Part shown: in pieces, positions 32,500 to 43,072 of the stretch
Position numbering within the stretch: the stretch's first letter is position 1
Layout: each line of letters begins with the position of its first letter
DNA from: Panicum virgatum
Lineage: Eukaryota > Streptophyta > Magnoliopsida > Poales > Poaceae
DNA: 64,000 bases
Direction: 5' to 3'
Assembly: GCF_016808335.1 (NCBI RefSeq)
Contig: NC_053149.1
Coordinates: 34,828,078 to 34,892,077 of the forward strand
The notes under the pieces: model-generated
What the model saw: the letters and a program-made list of their open reading frames with translations, nothing else
Told to the model about the DNA's origin: nothing
Databases searched by the model: none
Program-made: the position numbers and the translations under genes

Positions 32500-35434
32500 A
32501 TGGCTCCGAAGAAATCAAGCAAGAGCAAGGGTGTAGCTGCAGAGCCTACCCGTGAGGAAGGATGGGTCGCAAGTAAGTGCTCTAAATCTGACCTAGAAAC
32601 CCTAGTTTCTGCTGGTCTTTTGCCGAAGAAATTTGTCATCCAATGGCGTCCTGCCTTGGGTAAAGATCGTCCGTATGAAAATACGGGCGAAATTGTGGTG
32701 TTTGCTCCTTATTTTGAACGGGGATTGGGGCTTCCTTCTTCATTTTTCTTTTCTAGACTCCTACGTTGCTACAGGATCCAGCTTCATCATTGGACCCCTA
32801 ATTCCTTGGTTCACATTTCCATCTTCGTACATTTGTGCGAAGCTTTTCTAGGCATCGAGCCCCATTTTGAGCTCTTCCGATTCCTTTTCCACCTTAAGCC
32901 GCAGCCAGATTCCTACATTTTAGATGTAGTATGAGGTGCGGGTCTTCAGCTTAGACATGGGAAAGATAAGGTTTATATCACCTATAAGCTTAGTAACAAG
33001 GTAATCGACTGGAAACCCAAGTGGTTCTATGTAGAAAACCAGTGGGAGAGCGTCCCAGCGATTACCCCAAGCCCTCCGATTCAATGGCCCGAGTGGAATA
33101 AGAAACCAGTCGACGACAGTCAAATCCCTGAGCTCCTTTCAAGAATTTCCGACCTGAGGCAGAAGGGTTTAACTGGAGAGGCTGTTGTGTTCGACTGGAT
33201 AAAAAGGAGAATCCAGCCGCTACAAGCTCGGGAAACATTTGGTTTCCAGTATCAAGGAACGACTGATTCATCAAGATTTTTAGAGGAAGAGATGTACCAG
33301 TGTTTAGTCGGATTCAGCGACTACTAAAAAATGTGGAAGATGTACCAGTTTTTCCTTATACCTTTTCTGCTGCAAATCCTCCAAAGCAGGTACTTGATAA
33401 GAGTAGTCGATTTATAGTAATCGAGTACCTTACCTTAGTGTGATTCTGATAGAATTTTGCTATCTGTAGGAGGATGTGGAGCATTTTAAGAGTAGTCCTC
33501 CACTGCCAGGCATTTAATCATCCTTTTTCCTTCTCCATGAGCTCTTATGCTGTCAACCAAGTCTTAGAATATTCATGGAAAATCTTATATAAGAAGTGCT
33601 AACGTCTGACCTTGGTTGTGCAGGTGAAGAGGTGGCTGGGGAGAAGGGTGACAGGGAGCACAGTCCCACTCCCAGTGCGGATACCGCGGCTGGACATCCG
33701 AAAGGTGTGCGGTCAGTGGCAAGGAAGCGTAGTAGCTCCTCTCAAGCTACCAGCGACAGGTAAGTTACTAGTCAATTTCAATCGAGTAATTTTGTCGAGT
33801 TTGCTTATTCTTAGATGAGTTTTTTTGCTTTTTCAACTTCAGTGGCTAAAATTCCACGGACTTTAGCATCTGGGGATGGTGCTATAGTGGGACAAACCGT
33901 CCCTTCCACTACAGCGGATCCGTCAAAGGGGACTGAGACTACTCGACCGGCGGGTAGTTCCAGTGTAGATAATGCCTAGGATACGAATAAGCAGGCCGTC
34001 ATCGTGAGGCCTACCCAGAAATTTGGCATGAAGAGGCTTGCCCTGACAAGGGCTCCTACGTAAGCTCCTTGAAACTTATAATTGTAGGATTGTCTTTGGA
34101 TTGGGCACATCTTAACTAATTCGTCTTTTTCAGTGATGCGCTCCTGGAAGCTAGAGGGGAAACTGAAGATGATTCAGCCCCCAAGTCGGTGGGGGAGAAG
34201 CTCCCAAGCCCTCCGGAGATGAGTGTTCATGAGGCAGAGGACATGGCGGATGCCATGCTTCGGAATTCTCCACTCCCGGATGCCATGAGGGATGATGAAA
34301 GGCTCCCAGAGGGCAGTGGAAGCGACAAGCTTCCGGAGGAAGGGGATGACGAGAAGCTTGAGGAAGAAGGCGGCGAGGAGCTGCCCGAAGGAACCCCTAC
34401 AGGTAAACTTATAGTGCCTTGTACTGATAGAGTACTTTCATTTCCTCTTAGTTTGGTTAAGTAACCCATTTGTCCTCTAGATTCCCAAGATCGAGGGAAT
34501 ACTGTGAGAAGGATCGAAGACGTGCCGGAAAAGGCGGTCTCTGAGGTGCAGGCGAGCGCTTCCCAGGTTTCATCGGGAAGTGTCATGTCACAAGAGAAGC
34601 TAAAGCTTGCATTCAAGTTACTAGGGGTAAGTAGACGAATATGTCGAGTACTTATGTATAGATCGAGTAGTGTATACTGATCTTTTATTTCTTGGCAGGA
34701 GGTGTTGGAGGAGGGTAGTAGCCAACCCTCAGACCAGTCGGAGCTAAATGCTCTAAGAGAGCGGGTAAAAATTCTCTCGTCCGAGAAGGCTGCCTGCCCT
34801 TCAGGAGAAGCTTAAGAAACTTTCCAAGGCCAAGAAAGGTTAGTCTTTGGCATATATGATGCAGTCGACTAGATTATTCTGCCTAGTGTTTATAAGTTTT
34901 TCTTTTAATCGAGTACACATCTTGCACAAAATCTTTAAAGATTGAGGAAAGCTTGGTACTGGATCTAAAGATTCTTATGTACCGAAACGTAGATGAAATC
35001 GAAAAGCTCAAGAAGATCATGGCAGATTCTGATCAAGAGATGGTAATGATGCTTCAACATCTCAAGACCTTGTCAGTATCCCGAAACTTGATGCAGCAGG
35101 AGCTCGTAGAGCTTAGAGAGGTGAAGGATACTGCTCAAGATGTGGCTGGACTTGTGGAGATCCCGGAGGGGAATGAAGACGAATCGCTCACATTGGCAGG
35201 GAGGCTTCGGAAAGTACCCAAGAGCTTCGAAAGGTACGTTTTCACAACCACCCGATAGTACGTGGGACATGTACTCGGGTTGGTGAGGTCCTACTGGCCA
35301 CGTACTCCACTTGATGCACTTGGGCAGGGCGCGAAGGCTGATTGCACTGATGATCAGTTCAATCAGTATCTGCAAGAGACTTCCGCCGTTGCCGACAAGA
35401 TAGTGGAGAATCTGAACAAGCCTGAATCCCCTTG
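32500..35434 (+). pseudogene. antisense multi-exon gene, Transposase_28-like (PF04195 type)
   Basis: The first exon codes MAPKKSSKSKG and continues with a GLLPKKFVIQW block and an HISIFVHLCEAFLGIEPHF block. These are the features I associate with the plant 'putative gypsy type transposon' domain, found in proteins carried by grass gypsy elements. A homologue lies antisense in the element at 42624-53416. A TGA at 32932-32934 and later stops break it. Downstream, exons with clear GT-AG borders can be followed: about 33623-33761, 33841 on, 34134-34404, 34480-34626, 34700-34840 and 34940 on. They give acidic, Ser/Glu-rich linkers and a C-terminal coiled coil (LMQQELVELREVKD) ending at about 35434. 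Because it runs against gag-pol, its introns are not removed when the element is copied. Function unknown. Confidence 0.7.
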
Positions 35435-36229
35435 AATCTGCTTGTAAGACTGTTTGGCTTTTTGGGCCGCAAGTACTTTGAACAAATGTTTGATATTTGT
35501 GTAATGTTAAGTACTTGTAGTATTATGCAATCCCCCTTTTTTTGTTGGGTAATTGATACTTGAAGGGAATGAGTTCTGGCGGCATCTCGCCTGCTCAATC
35601 GTGTTAGTGGATACAAAGAGTTGTATCCATAGATGCCTTAGGGGGCATAGTATTCTCGAGTAGAATCGAGTTGTATGGTTCTTTAATCAGAACTCTAGTG
35701 CTGGCCGGTTATGATTGAATCCCGGAGGATTAACCAAGTGGGAAAATCACTAAGAGGATGTTTTTAAGCCGTAGCTTAATCCAAATTTCTTTTTTGAAAA
35801 GAAATACATATGTTAGAGCGGTGCTCTTATGTATTTGAATGTCCAATCGAAGGGGAGGACTCTCATCGAGTACTTGGAAGGTTAGGAACTTGGATGTTCT
35901 TTGATACATAGGTGAACAGGAGACTCTTGACAACTATTCAGGGTACCAAGGGAAAACAGAACACTTTTGGTGTCTCGAGCAGCCGAGTAAAACCCATCAA
36001 GTACTCGAAGCAACAAATAGTGTAAATCCCTCAGTGGTCCAAACAAGCAGGAGACTCGTGTCGACCTTTATTGTATGTCAAAGAATTTTTGTTTAAGCTC
36101 CTTGGGATAAGTTTCCAAAGTCGACCAGTTAGGATAGACCTTGTTTGTTCACCCAAGTAGCATACGACTTTTGTGGAAATATCCCTGAGCTACTCGATCT
36201 TGGCGAGTAGCATGTCCTATACCGGGACT
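35435..36229. other. noncoding stretch, downstream of antisense gene
   Basis: No gene is seen. It passes gradually into the 120-bp repeats and shares their TACTCGA-rich wording. Confidence 0.45.
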
Positions 36230-36995
36230 AGATTAATTTCTAAAATAGACCAGTTCGGGTGAACTCCGTCAAGTTACTCAAGACTGGAGTAAGGCGAGTA
36301 AGGAGTCCTACTCGAGGACTGGAGTGATTTCTAAGATAGATCTGTTAGGATGAACCCCGTCGAGTTATCCAAGATGAAACCATCTTAAAAATATCCAAAA
36401 CCTACTCGAGCTAGCGAGTAGGGTGTCCTAACCAAGGACTGGAGTAATTCTTAAGACATGTCTGTTAGGATGAATCCCGTCGGGTTACCCAAGACAAAAA
36501 TGTCGAAAGAATATCCAAAACCTACTCGAGCCAGGGATTAGGGTGTCCTAACTGAGGACTGGAGTAATCTTTAAGACAAGTCTGTTAGGATGAACCCCGT
36601 TGAGTTATCCAAGACGAAAATGTCGAAAGAATATCCAAAACCTACTCGGGCCAGCGAGTAGGGTGTCCTAACCAAGGACTGGAGTAACTCTTAGGACAGA
36701 TCTATTAGGGTGAACCCCGTCGAGTTACCCAAGACGAAAATGTCAAAAGAGTTATCCAAAACCTACTCGAGCCAGCGAATAGGGTGTCCTAACCAAGGAC
36801 AGGAGTAATCCTTAAGACAAGTCTATTAGGATGAACCCCATCGGGTTACCCAAGACGAAAATGTCGGAAGGATATCCAAAACCTACTCGAGCCAGCGAGT
36901 AGGGTGTCCTAACCAAGGACTGGAGTAACTCTTAGGACAGGTCTGTTAGGGTGAACCCCGTCAGGTTACCCAAGATGAAAATATCGTAAGAGTAC
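36230..36995. repeat. 120-bp tandem repeats, about six copies
   Basis: GGGTGTCC within each unit falls at 36421, 36541, 36661, 36782 and 36902, a period of 120-121 bp, with more diverged units to the left. Each unit holds CCTACTCGAG, AGGACTGGAGTAA and TTACCCAAGAC motifs. The same repeat occurs inverted at about 49440-49990 in the full-length relative, so it is an old part of this family placed between pol and the antisense gene. Confidence 0.92.
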
Positions 36996-37265
36996 TCACA
37001 GTAAACCATAAAAATTACTCGATTGCTGCTCAAGTGCTGAGCATAGCTTTCAGAGTGGTATTTATTGATGGGTATAGGTCAGATGAGCGAGAGCACAGTA
37101 GTCGATTTATGAGGGAATCAACTTTTATTGAAGATTTGTCGAGATTACAGCGATTGTAAAATGACAAACTCTGAATCTTAAGACCTACTCCTTCTCGTAG
37201 ACATGAGCAATGGTTTACATATCTAAAAAAGTATTCGATAGTGAACTAATCGATACTGCAGTCGA

Positions 37266-39307
37266 CTAGATTTTGGGTAAAGTCTCCTTTACCAGTGGTG
37301 CCCCAAGGGCCTTGCGGAATGAGTTGCACTCGAAGATCGTATGAGAGCTCTTTGGGTGCACGAAGCACTTACGTAGGAGTGTTTTGTTTATCCTGACTCC
37401 GCCGAGAGATGTTTCTCCATGGTGTTGGGTACGAGGCTTACCCTGAGGAAGGGTACTTGCCGGCTTGCGCTTCTTGAAAGATGCGAAAGCATGTGCTGGG
37501 ATGCGATAATTGGAAGAAGGGCTGTATGCCTCTATTTTCTCACGCTCCTTTCTCCTTGATATGATAACATTGCGTGCGTCACGACCAATGATGATCACAT
37601 TGCAAAGATCGCTGTTGGAGTAGTCGTAGTTGTCGTCTTGCTGTTCTTGCTGGTGGTTGGCGAGGTGCTGGCGCCTGAACGCCCTTTTTTGATTAAGCAG
37701 GCGACGACGCTCGTAGAGGTCTTCTGTTGGGTGCTGCTCTTCCATTTAGACAGTAACCTTCACTGCTGGAGGAGGTGCAGGCGAATCTTGCTTAGCAGCA
37801 GGTTGGGTTTCTGTGACCTTGGTGGGAGTAGTTTCCATATTGTCGGAAAAGGTACTCGTCGAAGTCATCAGAATTGTAGTCGTCGAGGTTGAGACGCTCC
37901 ATTGGGTCGTCCTCTGGTTCATGGACTTTAGAGATGCGAACCATGAGAATTTCACGGCAAAGGTCTTGAATTTCTTGGTCTTGTTTGCTTGAAGGTGGGT
38001 CTAGCGGAGTGCTCTGCTAGAAAGGAAGATCTGTTGGTTGAGTGTCGAGGGCGTTAGGATCTTGTATCTCCTTCAAGCGCACTGTCCATCCTTGCGGCGT
38101 TGCATATATGACCAAGTTTGGGAGAGAGTCTTGATCGGACTTGGAATTCATAGTCGAGTTGGATTCGACTCCCTTGTTGTACTAGATTATGTCATCCAGT
38201 TCATCCTCCGGATCAGAAGAGCACTCGGAGTCGGAATCGGTTAGGCCACCGATTTTAGAGTAAGTGTGCTTTGGGTGAGCGGGAAGCGGAAGGCCCATAT
38301 CTACACAGAGGGCGTTCTCGTTCATCCAATATAGCCATGTTTGGGTAGGAGTCAGTCCTTCAGGCTCCTTGATCTAGGATTTGTTGAAAATTGACTTGCT
38401 GGATTGTTCTGGAGCTTTGGATTTCCCCTTTTTGAGCTTGGCGAGTTCCCAGAGGGCATCAGCATTCTGGGGTGGATGGGTCATGGCGTCCATAAAACAA
38501 GTCGACGTTATCTGACTAGTCTTCGAGATCATCGAATGGTTCAAAGTTGTCGAGGTTGTTCATGAATTGGTCAAAATCCTAGTCGAATGAGGAGTCGACT
38601 GGTTTAGGGATCAGAGTGTGAGCAGGTTTCGGTGAAGGATTTTGAGGTTTCCTAGAAAAAGACGATCCCATCCGAACAAGCCGGAGGTTTGTCATTCCAG
38701 ATCTCCCGCGGATTCCTCCTCCCGATTTCTGCTTCTTGTTCTGCATAGTGCTCTCAGCCATCTTAATGCAGTTGACGAGCTTAGAATCTACTCGGTCGGT
38801 CCCTGATAGTATATCACCCGACCGTTCATGTGGTGGGTTCAATGCTTCTGGGTTCTGCTGTGTTTTAGATGAGCCAAGAGCGGATTCTGCTAACTTGATG
38901 CATCCCACTATTGACCGTGAGACTCAATCTACTCCATCGAGTAGTTCTAAGTTGTTGATCTTTGGGCGTTTTATTGACTTGAGATAAGCCATGTACCTTC
39001 CGAGAGTTTTGGTAAAGTGAGGATTTTCGGAATCAGAGTTTGTATCGAACTCGACTGACTCGTGAGTTCGAGTTGGAGTTAACGCATTCTCTGTAGTATC
39101 TGAACTGAGCTCGGGTAGAGCTTGTTTTCCATCGACATCTGCGATCTCGCAGATGTCGGTGGGTTGGATGGTGGTCTTCGGTTTAGGGGAGTTGGGCGTG
39201 ACAAAGTGGCTGGAGAAGCCTCCCGATTCGCCAGCCGTGCAAGCCCAGGATCCGAAAACGAGGGTTGTGCCCTTAGGCACGTTATTGGCATCGCTTGATC
39301 CGGCCAT
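37266..39307 (-). pseudogene. gag remnants of the pol-less element
   Basis: The minus-strand frame 39307-38924 begins MAGSSDANN and carries GTTLVFGSWACTAG, matching the gag start of the relative at 43073 (GATFIFGSWVCIAN). The frame 37745-37266 ends with a CFVHPKSSHTIFEC motif, equivalent to RCPIHPKSNHSMWEC near 45150 in the relative, the C-terminal part of gag. Between them are short broken pieces. So both ends of gag are kept, while everything from protease on is gone. Confidence 0.7.
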
Positions 39308-39333
39308 CGAATTCGCCGATGAACTCGCCGAAT

Positions 39334-39351
39334 CCCCTACCTGGTGTGCCA
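39334..39351 (-). other. primer-binding site of the pol-less element
   Basis: On the minus strand TGGCACACCAGGTAGGGG follows the LTR end by two bases. The relative at 43041-43058 has TGGCGCGCCAGGTAGGGG, two differences. I did not assign the priming tRNA. Confidence 0.8.
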
Positions 39352-39353
39352 GC

Positions 39354-39773
39354 TGTCGGTGTTTATTGCCAAGCCTGCTCAGGGATACCCTTAGCAGTAA
39401 GGTTTGTAGTTAGGGATAGACTGCTCTGGAACTCGATGGTGCAAGAAACACAAAGATTTAGACAGGTTCGGGCTGCGAGTTGCGTAATACCCTACGTCCT
39501 GTGTGGTTGTTTGTATTGCCATGGGTGTTGATTGTACTATCTTGAGGGGGTCCATGCCCGCCCTTATATATCCGGGGGGACAGGGTTATATGGAAAGTCC
39601 TAGCCTAGTACAGTTGGAGTCCTACTACAACACAATCGGGTAGTTTCATTTGTACTGCAACTAGTTCTATGCCTATTCAGGTAGTTACAAGAGAAGTAAG
39701 GTACATCCATGAGCTATCCCTTACTCTAGAAGATTCTATGCCTATAAGCAGTCCCGCTGCCCCGGGTCTGACA
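39354..39773 (-). repeat. LTR (5' LTR of the pol-less element)
   Basis: 420 bp, the pair of 30384-30803, followed directly by the CTCAC target duplication. Confidence 0.93.
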
Positions 39774-40427
39774 CTCACCTAGAAGGGTTAATTGAACTAG
39801 AAAATGGAAAAGCTAAAATCTGAAATTAAGGACTTACTCTTAGTGACTTTTCAGCAAAAACAAACCCCTCAAGCCAAAAAGTCTTGCATGTCTAGTTAAG
39901 TGGACTAAGTATATCCGTTGATGAGTAAGCCTTGCTGAGTATTAGTACACTCAGCCGTGCTTGTGGCTTTTGTTTTCGAGTGGTATATTTGGAGGCTTGG
40001 TTGTTAGTGTAGTGGTTGGTGGGTGAATTGGGATGTGTCCCCGGCAACTGGAGTAATGATTAATGATATCTCGTACGGACTTCATCGTGACATCATCTTT
40101 ACCGCTAGTTATCATGTTTTACTCTTCCACTGCAATAATGAACTCTGATGAACTATTGTAGATAAGACCTCTGTAATACTTGTCTTATTTTCAGGATCGT
40201 TTTGTAATAATTAAATTTCCGCTACAACTCTGAGATGTATGAAATGATCTGTATTGTAATATCTGGGCTCACCTTCGTGTGGGTGTTGTCTGTTTGATCC
40301 TGGAAAGCATGGCTTTAATCGAGACTTTACTCGAGGAACTACCAGTGTAGTATGAGTTAGATCAGAGCTGCCTAGCAATGATGACTAGCGCACCCGGGCC
40401 CAGTTTATTTTGGGTCGTTCCACCACA

Positions 40428-40930
40428 CTCCACCCCGCGCACGCAGCCCCTCTCGCGCACACCCCGTGGGCAAAATTTGAACCCCAGCTTCCTCCAACAA
40501 ATCGGGTTTCCTGTTTTCTCAAAAAAATCAGGCGCCTCTCGCGAACCCCCAGCATTGCTGCGAGTCCTGCGCGCCTCGCCTCTCGCGAACCCGCCCTCTG
40601 TCGGCGCACCGTCCTGCAATGACACCAAAACCTTAGGCACATTCAGGAGCCATTGTGAACCGCGCCGGATGCGAGCTCCAGCCACACCCACCGTGACACG
40701 CACCGGCGTCGGCCCCGCCCTGCGCCAACACCGAAACCCTAGGCGTCTTCGGGCGATGCTGTGAATCGCACGGGCAGAGGGCTCCGACCGCAGACCGCCA
40801 CCATCACTCGAGGCCACGACCACATAGCGCAACCCCAGGGACGCGTGGCCTGTCGACATCGCGCCGGTGCCGACGACTCGGCCAATGCCGCCGCGGCAAA
40901 TCTCACCTGCAACGACGACGAGGCAACCAC
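40428..40930. other. GC-rich host sequence, no gene called
   Basis: A 206-residue minus-strand frame (40362-40982) crosses a transposon border at 40931 and is Arg/Gly/Ala-rich, so it is not a gene. This sequence continues at 53616 once the nested insertions are removed. Confidence 0.45.
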
Positions 40931-42623
40931 TATTGGCACTCCTTAGCCTAAACGAATTACTCTGCAAGTGCACAAAGACCAATTATAGCTTTCACCAGGG
41001 AGTATACCTAGGATATTGAATGCAAAAAATGATAAGCTTCGACCAGTGGACTAGAACTATTCAGTCAGACCCGCTAAGGAGATGAGGTACGAGGGTAGAG
41101 GGTTTAACACCAGATAGATTTCCTAATTACTAAGCTACCCTGATAGATTACTAACTTGATCTGCTTCGACGGACTAAGAGAAGGACTCAGACTGGGGTGA
41201 GAAGGGAGTCCAACGTCCGTCGGCAACTACTGCTATAAAAACACCCGAACGTGGTGGACTACAAAGGACGGACAAGGCTGTTACCACTTGCCACCTACCA
41301 CTGCGGTACCGTGGGGTTGAACACAACCCGAGATAGCTAACCAAGCCTGGGCACCACGCCCACAGCTATCGAGCTACTTACTCCTACCGTGTACTAAGGC
41401 AGAAAGTAACCTCAAAGAAGTAGAACTTGCTACTTATGCAGACTCAGGATCCCACAAATCAAAGAAAATAACTAAACAGGTAACTTAAGTAAAAAGTAAA
41501 ACTAGCGAGATATTGAAGATAAACGAGGAACTTACTTGATTATAAATTCCCACAAAGTGGGTCCAAAGTTGGGGTAAGGTTGAGAGAACTCAGACTCCGC
41601 CCCTTTAGCTTGGCTTCTGCCCAAGCTCTCACCTCACACTCTCCCTATTCTAACTAGGAGATGAACTAAACTTGAGACACTCTAGCTCCAAGTGGTGTGT
41701 GTTACAAGTGAGGTGTGGGGTCCTATTTGTAGTAGTTGAAGGTTGGTAATCAGGTAACTGCTGCAAGCCTACGCTACCCCTAACTTGGCTTCAACTCCAC
41801 GCGAAAGGGGAGCTCCGGTCACTGCATTATGGGGCCGGGCGGCCTGGCCCTGGCGCCACTTGTCCACTGACTTCGCGTGGACGGCTCTGATTACTTCCAG
41901 GAGGTCGGTGCTTCGGGCAGTTTGTCTAACCGATGTTTCTTGGGCCGGGCGGCCTAGCTCTAGTGGCATCTTGGCCCTTCATTGCACCGTCACGCTTCTC
42001 AATGGCTGTATATCACTCCTGGATGGGTACATATCTTGCTCTCTGATCATGGACCAGGATTCCTCCTTTGTGCTTAGGGACTCAAGCCTTCGGGTTCCAA
42101 CTTGTGAATTCTGGGAAATTACCCATTGGATTGGCCTGGATTCTCCCTCTAGATTACTTTGGTAAAGTTTCATGCCGAAATTCCATGGTTGATATATCGG
42201 TCGGCCGGACTCGAGCCTTCCGGTCCAAACAGTTTCTGTTAGACCCGGGGTAGCGGGACTGCTTATAGGCATAGAATGTTCTAGAGTAAGGGATAGTTCA
42301 TAGATGTACCTTACCTTTCCTGTAACTACCCGAATAGCCATAGAACTAGCGGCAGTACAAAGGAAACTACCCGATTGTGTTGTAGTAGGACTTCAATTGT
42401 ACTCGGCTAGGACTTTCCATGTAACCCTGTCCCCCCGGATATATAAGGGCGGGCAGGGACCCCCTCAAAAAAGACATCAACACCTAAGGCAATACAAACC
42501 ACCACACAGGACGTAGGGTATTACGCAACTCGCGGCCCGAACCTGTCTAAATCTTTGTGTTCCTTGCACCATCGAGTTCTAGAGCAGTCGATCCCTACCT
42601 ACAATCCTACTGCTAAGGGTATC

Positions 42624-43038
42624 TGTCAGACCCGGGACAGCGGGAGTGCTCACAGGCATAAAATGTTTTAGAGTAAGGGATATCTCATGGATGTACCTTA
42701 CCTCTTTTGTAACTACCTGAATAGGCGTAGTACTAGCTGCAGTACAAGGAAACTACCCGATCGTGTTGTAGAAGGACTCCAACTGTACTCAGCTAGGACT
42801 TTCCGTGTAACCCTATCCCCCCGAATATATAAAGGCGAGCAGGGACCCCCTCGATACACATCTACACCTAAGGCAATACAAACCACCACACATGACGTAG
42901 GGTATTACGCAACTCGCGGCCCGAACCTATCTAAATCTTTGTGTTCCTTGCACCATCGAGTTCCAGAGCCGTCGATCCCTACCTACAAACCCTACTGCTA
43001 AGGGTATCCCTGAGCAGGCTTGGCGGTAAACATCGACA
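42624..43038 (+). repeat. 5' LTR of the full-length gypsy element
   Basis: TGTCAGACCC to CATCGACA. It contains ATATATAAAGG as promoter TATA (about 42823). Same family as the LTRs at 30384 and 39354 read on the minus strand. Confidence 0.94.
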
Positions 43039-43040
43039 GC

Positions 43041-43058
43041 TGGCGCGCCAGGTAGGGG
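43041..43058 (+). other. primer-binding site
   Basis: TGGCGCGCCAGGTAGGGG, two bases after the 5' LTR. Confidence 0.85.
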
Positions 43059-43072
43059 ACTCGGCGAGTTCG

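Larger units (their letters stand above)
30384..39773 (-). mobile_element. 9.4-kb pol-less Ty3/gypsy element (Tat-type family)
   Basis: Two 420-bp LTRs (30384-30803 and 39354-39773) and a CTCAC target duplication (30379-30383 and 39774-39778) define the borders exactly. Orientation is minus: the primer-binding site abuts the right LTR (39334-39351) and a purine-rich tract abuts the left one. The LTRs are of the same family as those of the full-length element at 42624-53416. Gag pieces remain (37266-39307), but no protease, reverse transcriptase or integrase sequence is present. In their place are 120-bp tandem repeats and the antisense gene (32500-35434). It is a non-autonomous derivative that presumably moved with proteins made by relatives. 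I count about 19 LTR differences by eye (about 4.5%). Confidence 0.93.
25771..40427 (+). mobile_element. probable large LTR (RIRE3/Atlantys-like) split by an inserted gypsy element
   Basis: The sequence starting TGTGATACC, with AAATCATATGCAAATGAGCC and the later CTACAACTTTGGTATTTA, resembles from memory the start of long LTRs of grass RIRE3/Atlantys-type gypsy elements. The end near 40427 (ACTAGCGCACCCGGGCCCAG, then CCACCACA) is also LTR-like. The two pieces (25771-30383 and 39774-40427) are noncoding and are joined by removing the element at 30384-39773 with its CTCAC duplication. It contains a 44-bp tandem duplication (26129-26216) and a GC-rich block (about 26480-27360). I could not find a matching target duplication at the outer ends, so both boundaries and the solo-LTR reading are uncertain. 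Confidence 0.4.

Noticed and set aside
36230..36995. CRISPR-like array
   Set aside because: The whole 120-bp unit repeats without unique spacers, in a plant retroelement; it is a plain tandem repeat.
40362..40982. 206-residue minus-strand frame
   Set aside because: It crosses a transposon border defined by an exact target duplication at 40931 and has a composition-driven sequence.
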